5,338 nt of DNA from SFWF01 sp964599835 (GTDB taxonomy: Bacteria; Bacillota; Clostridia; Oscillospirales; Acutalibacteraceae), in assembly GCA_964599835.1 (NCBI GenBank), contig CAZRHF010000133.1, forward strand, positions 1 through 5,338, written 5' to 3'. Of the stretch, positions 4,491-5,338 are shown piece by piece. A program made the translations under genes and the position numbers. Position 1 is the stretch's first letter. Each line of letters begins with the position of its first letter. Under the pieces are notes generated by a model that had not been told where the DNA came from, searched no databases, and was given only the letters and a program-made list of their open reading frames with translations.

Positions 4491-5075
4491 TTAATAGTAG
4501 TCGTCGTAAAGGCTGTCGTAAAGATCGTTGTAATCGTTATAGTAGTCGTTAACCTCGTTAGCGGCTTCACAAGCGATAACGGTGGGGCAAACGGTGCAGG
4601 TGAGGAGACCGAGTGCGCAAAGAGAAGCGCCTACGATACCGAGAACAAAGCCGGCAGTAGCAACGCCCGAAGCCTTGCCGTAGCAGGCGACAGACTTCTT
4701 TCTTCCCATAAAGCCGAATACGATACCGAGGATGGAGCAAACGAGAACAAGAATGCTTACGAAGGGGATCCAGCCGAAAACGATTCCGCAGATACCGAGA
4801 ACGAGACCTGCAATCGAAAGTCCCTGACCGTCCATGGGGTTACGGGGAGGCTTAGGAGCGTAGGGCTGCTGATAAGGCTGCTGATAGGGCTGCTGGGGTG
4901 CCTGATACTGAGGCTGCTGAGGAGCCTGGTACTGAGGCTGTTCAGGCTGAACGGGAGCCTGATACTGGGGCTGTTCGGGCTGAACGGGAGCCTGGGGCTG
5001 GGGAGCAGGTGCGCCGCAAGCGGCACAGCTTAACTCGCCTTCTTTGATTTCGTTTCCGCAATTTTTGCAAAACAT
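4491..5075 (-). CDS. Zinc-ribbon, Pro/Gln-repeat membrane protein (DUF4190-like)
   Basis: The 194-residue protein of unknown function falls into four parts. Residues 1-21 form a zinc ribbon with C3-x2-C6-G and C17-x2-C20-G. Residues 22-80 are a Pro/Gln/Tyr-rich linker made of repeats (QAPVQPEQPQY twice, then shorter QAPQQPQY and QQPY units). Residues 84-168 hold about three glycine-rich hydrophobic segments resembling DUF4190. Residues 170-194 are an acidic, Tyr-rich tail with nine tyrosines. The zinc ribbon should be cytoplasmic. With three helices the tail would face outward. Several extra cysteines (C96, C113, C131, C153, C160, C163, C169) lie in or near the membrane part. AAGGAG (5084-5089) is 8 bases before the ATG, and the gene is first in an operon with lgt. 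Its function cannot be inferred. Confidence 0.87.
   Translation of the reverse strand: MFCKNCGNEIKEGELSCAACGAPAPQPQAPVQPEQPQYQAPVQPEQPQYQAPQQPQYQAPQQPYQQPYQQPYAPKPPRNPMDGQGLSIAGLVLGICGIVFGWIPFVSILVLVCSILGIVFGFMGRKKSVACYGKASGVATAGFVLGIVGASLCALGLLTCTVCPTVIACEAANEVNDYYNDYNDLYDSLYDDYY
4860..4994 (-). repeat. In-frame coding repeats of the Pro/Gln linker
   Basis: Residues 28-72 consist of two 33-bp units (QAPVQPEQPQY) followed by progressively shorter derivatives: QAPQQPQY, QAPQQPY, QQPY, QQPY. The near-identical codons at DNA level point to expansion by slippage or unequal exchange, so the linker length probably varies between strains. Confidence 0.85.
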
Positions 5076-5147
5076 AGAAAACTCTCCTTAAAATAATATT
5101 TTTGGTGCTACGAGACAATATACGCCCGTTAGTAAACACTTTATTCA

Positions 5148-5176
5148 AGTATAGCACACATATAAAATATACGCAA
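5148..5176 (-). promoter_or_regulatory. Extended -10 promoter of the zinc-ribbon gene and lgt
   Basis: On the minus strand, TTGCGT (5171-5176) lies 17 bases before TATACT (5148-5153). A TG one base upstream of the -10 hexamer makes it an extended -10 element. The predicted leader is about 65 bases and contains the AAGGAG site. Confidence 0.65.
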
Positions 5177-5183
5177 GCATTTT

Positions 5184-5211
5184 TTGAACAAAATGTTAAC
5201 ATCTTGTCGAA
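5184..5211. promoter_or_regulatory. 28-bp imperfect dyad upstream of the zinc-ribbon/lgt promoter
   Basis: The half-site TTGAACAAAATGTT faces AACATCTTGTCGAA. Eleven of 14 positions are symmetric, including a perfect 10-bp core ATGTTAACAT (5193-5202). Its edge is 7 bp upstream of the -35 box, where an activator or repressor dimer could bind. No T-run follows on either strand, so it is not a terminator. No known regulator is recognised. Confidence 0.45.
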
Positions 5212-5237
5212 AGGAGAAATAAGACGCGATAAGCAAT

Positions 5238-5280
5238 AAAAACAAAAAAGAAACCACACTTTACGGTATGATTTCTTTTT
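5238..5280 (-). terminator. Terminator of the tRNA-Ala transcript
   Basis: On the minus strand, AAAAAGAAATCATAC pairs with GTGTGGTTTCTTTTT over 15 bp (two G-T pairs) around a CGTAAA loop (5260-5265), followed by TGTTTTTATT. It begins three bases after the tRNA CCA end. The strand-symmetric A and T arms could also stop transcription from the left. Confidence 0.85.
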
Positions 5281-5283
5281 GTC

Positions 5284-5338
5284 TGGTGGAGACGGAGAGG
5301 ATCGAACTCTTGACCTCTTGAATGCCATTCAAGCGCTC
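5284..5338 (-). tRNA. tRNA-Ala (anticodon GGC), 3' part only
   Basis: The minus strand reads from the D-stem 3' side to the encoded CCA; the 5' end lies beyond the window. Anticodon stem CTTGA/TCAAG (27-31/39-43) encloses the loop ATGGCAT, giving anticodon GGC (5324-5326), which reads GCC alanine codons. The variable loop is AGGTC and the T-loop TTCGATC. The acceptor 3' strand is CGTCTCC followed by A73 and CCA. Position 70 is U, as required for the G3-U70 alanine identity pair. The T-stem has an A49-C65 mismatch. Confidence 0.93.

Noticed and set aside
4942..5328. 128-codon minus-strand frame running from the tRNA into the zinc-ribbon gene
   Set aside because: It would begin inside the tRNA-Ala gene, read through its terminator and the promoter, and overlap the zinc-ribbon gene out of frame.

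Overview
The window looks like a chromosomal segment from an anaerobic clostridial Firmicute, most likely an Oscillospirales/Ruminococcaceae-type gut organism. The evidence is the NfnA/NfnB pair of an electron-bifurcating transhydrogenase, a LexA with a near-consensus Gram-positive SOS box (GAAC-N4-GTTC type), near-consensus sigma-A promoters, strong GGAGG-type ribosome sites, a CCA-encoding tRNA, and a Cys-rich Lgt variant of the kind I associate with clostridia. Genus is not resolvable from the sequence alone. Most of the window is ordinary housekeeping gene content. I see no phage, transposase or CRISPR signal.

Left part (1-1360): on the minus strand, nfnA (398-1246) is followed by an 8-base-overlapping nfnB cut by the window edge. 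A clear promoter with a small palindrome over its -10 box drives them. Divergently on the plus strand, two overlapping half-size genes (1361-1714 and 1711-2082) encode the two halves of a TauE/SafE (TSUP) membrane transporter that is normally a single protein.

Middle (2083-3676): the end of the second TSUP gene runs into five 7-bp repeats and a stretch of hairpins with no gene (2083-2217). A small two-helix membrane protein gene (minus, 2218-2511) then stands back to back with lexA (TTG start, 2644-3231). The two strong divergent promoters have -35 boxes only 11 bp apart, and an SOS box lies just after the lexA start region. rnhA (RNase HI) begins one base after the lexA stop and is very probably co-transcribed, so it would share LexA control.

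Right part (3675-5338): rnhA converges on an operon read from the minus strand: a zinc-ribbon/proline-glutamine-repeat/membrane protein gene (4491-5075), then a divergent Lgt-family gene (3687-4481). A symmetric terminator serves both directions and contains the lgt stop codon. Upstream of the operon lie an extended -10 promoter and a 28-bp dyad that may be an operator. The window ends in the 3' part of a minus-strand tRNA-Ala(GGC) with its own long-stem terminator.

The points most worth following up are the split TSUP transporter, the lexA-rnhA unit with a divergent small membrane protein, the Lgt homologue lacking several expected active-site residues, the lgt stop codon inside a bidirectional terminator, and the 28-bp dyad.
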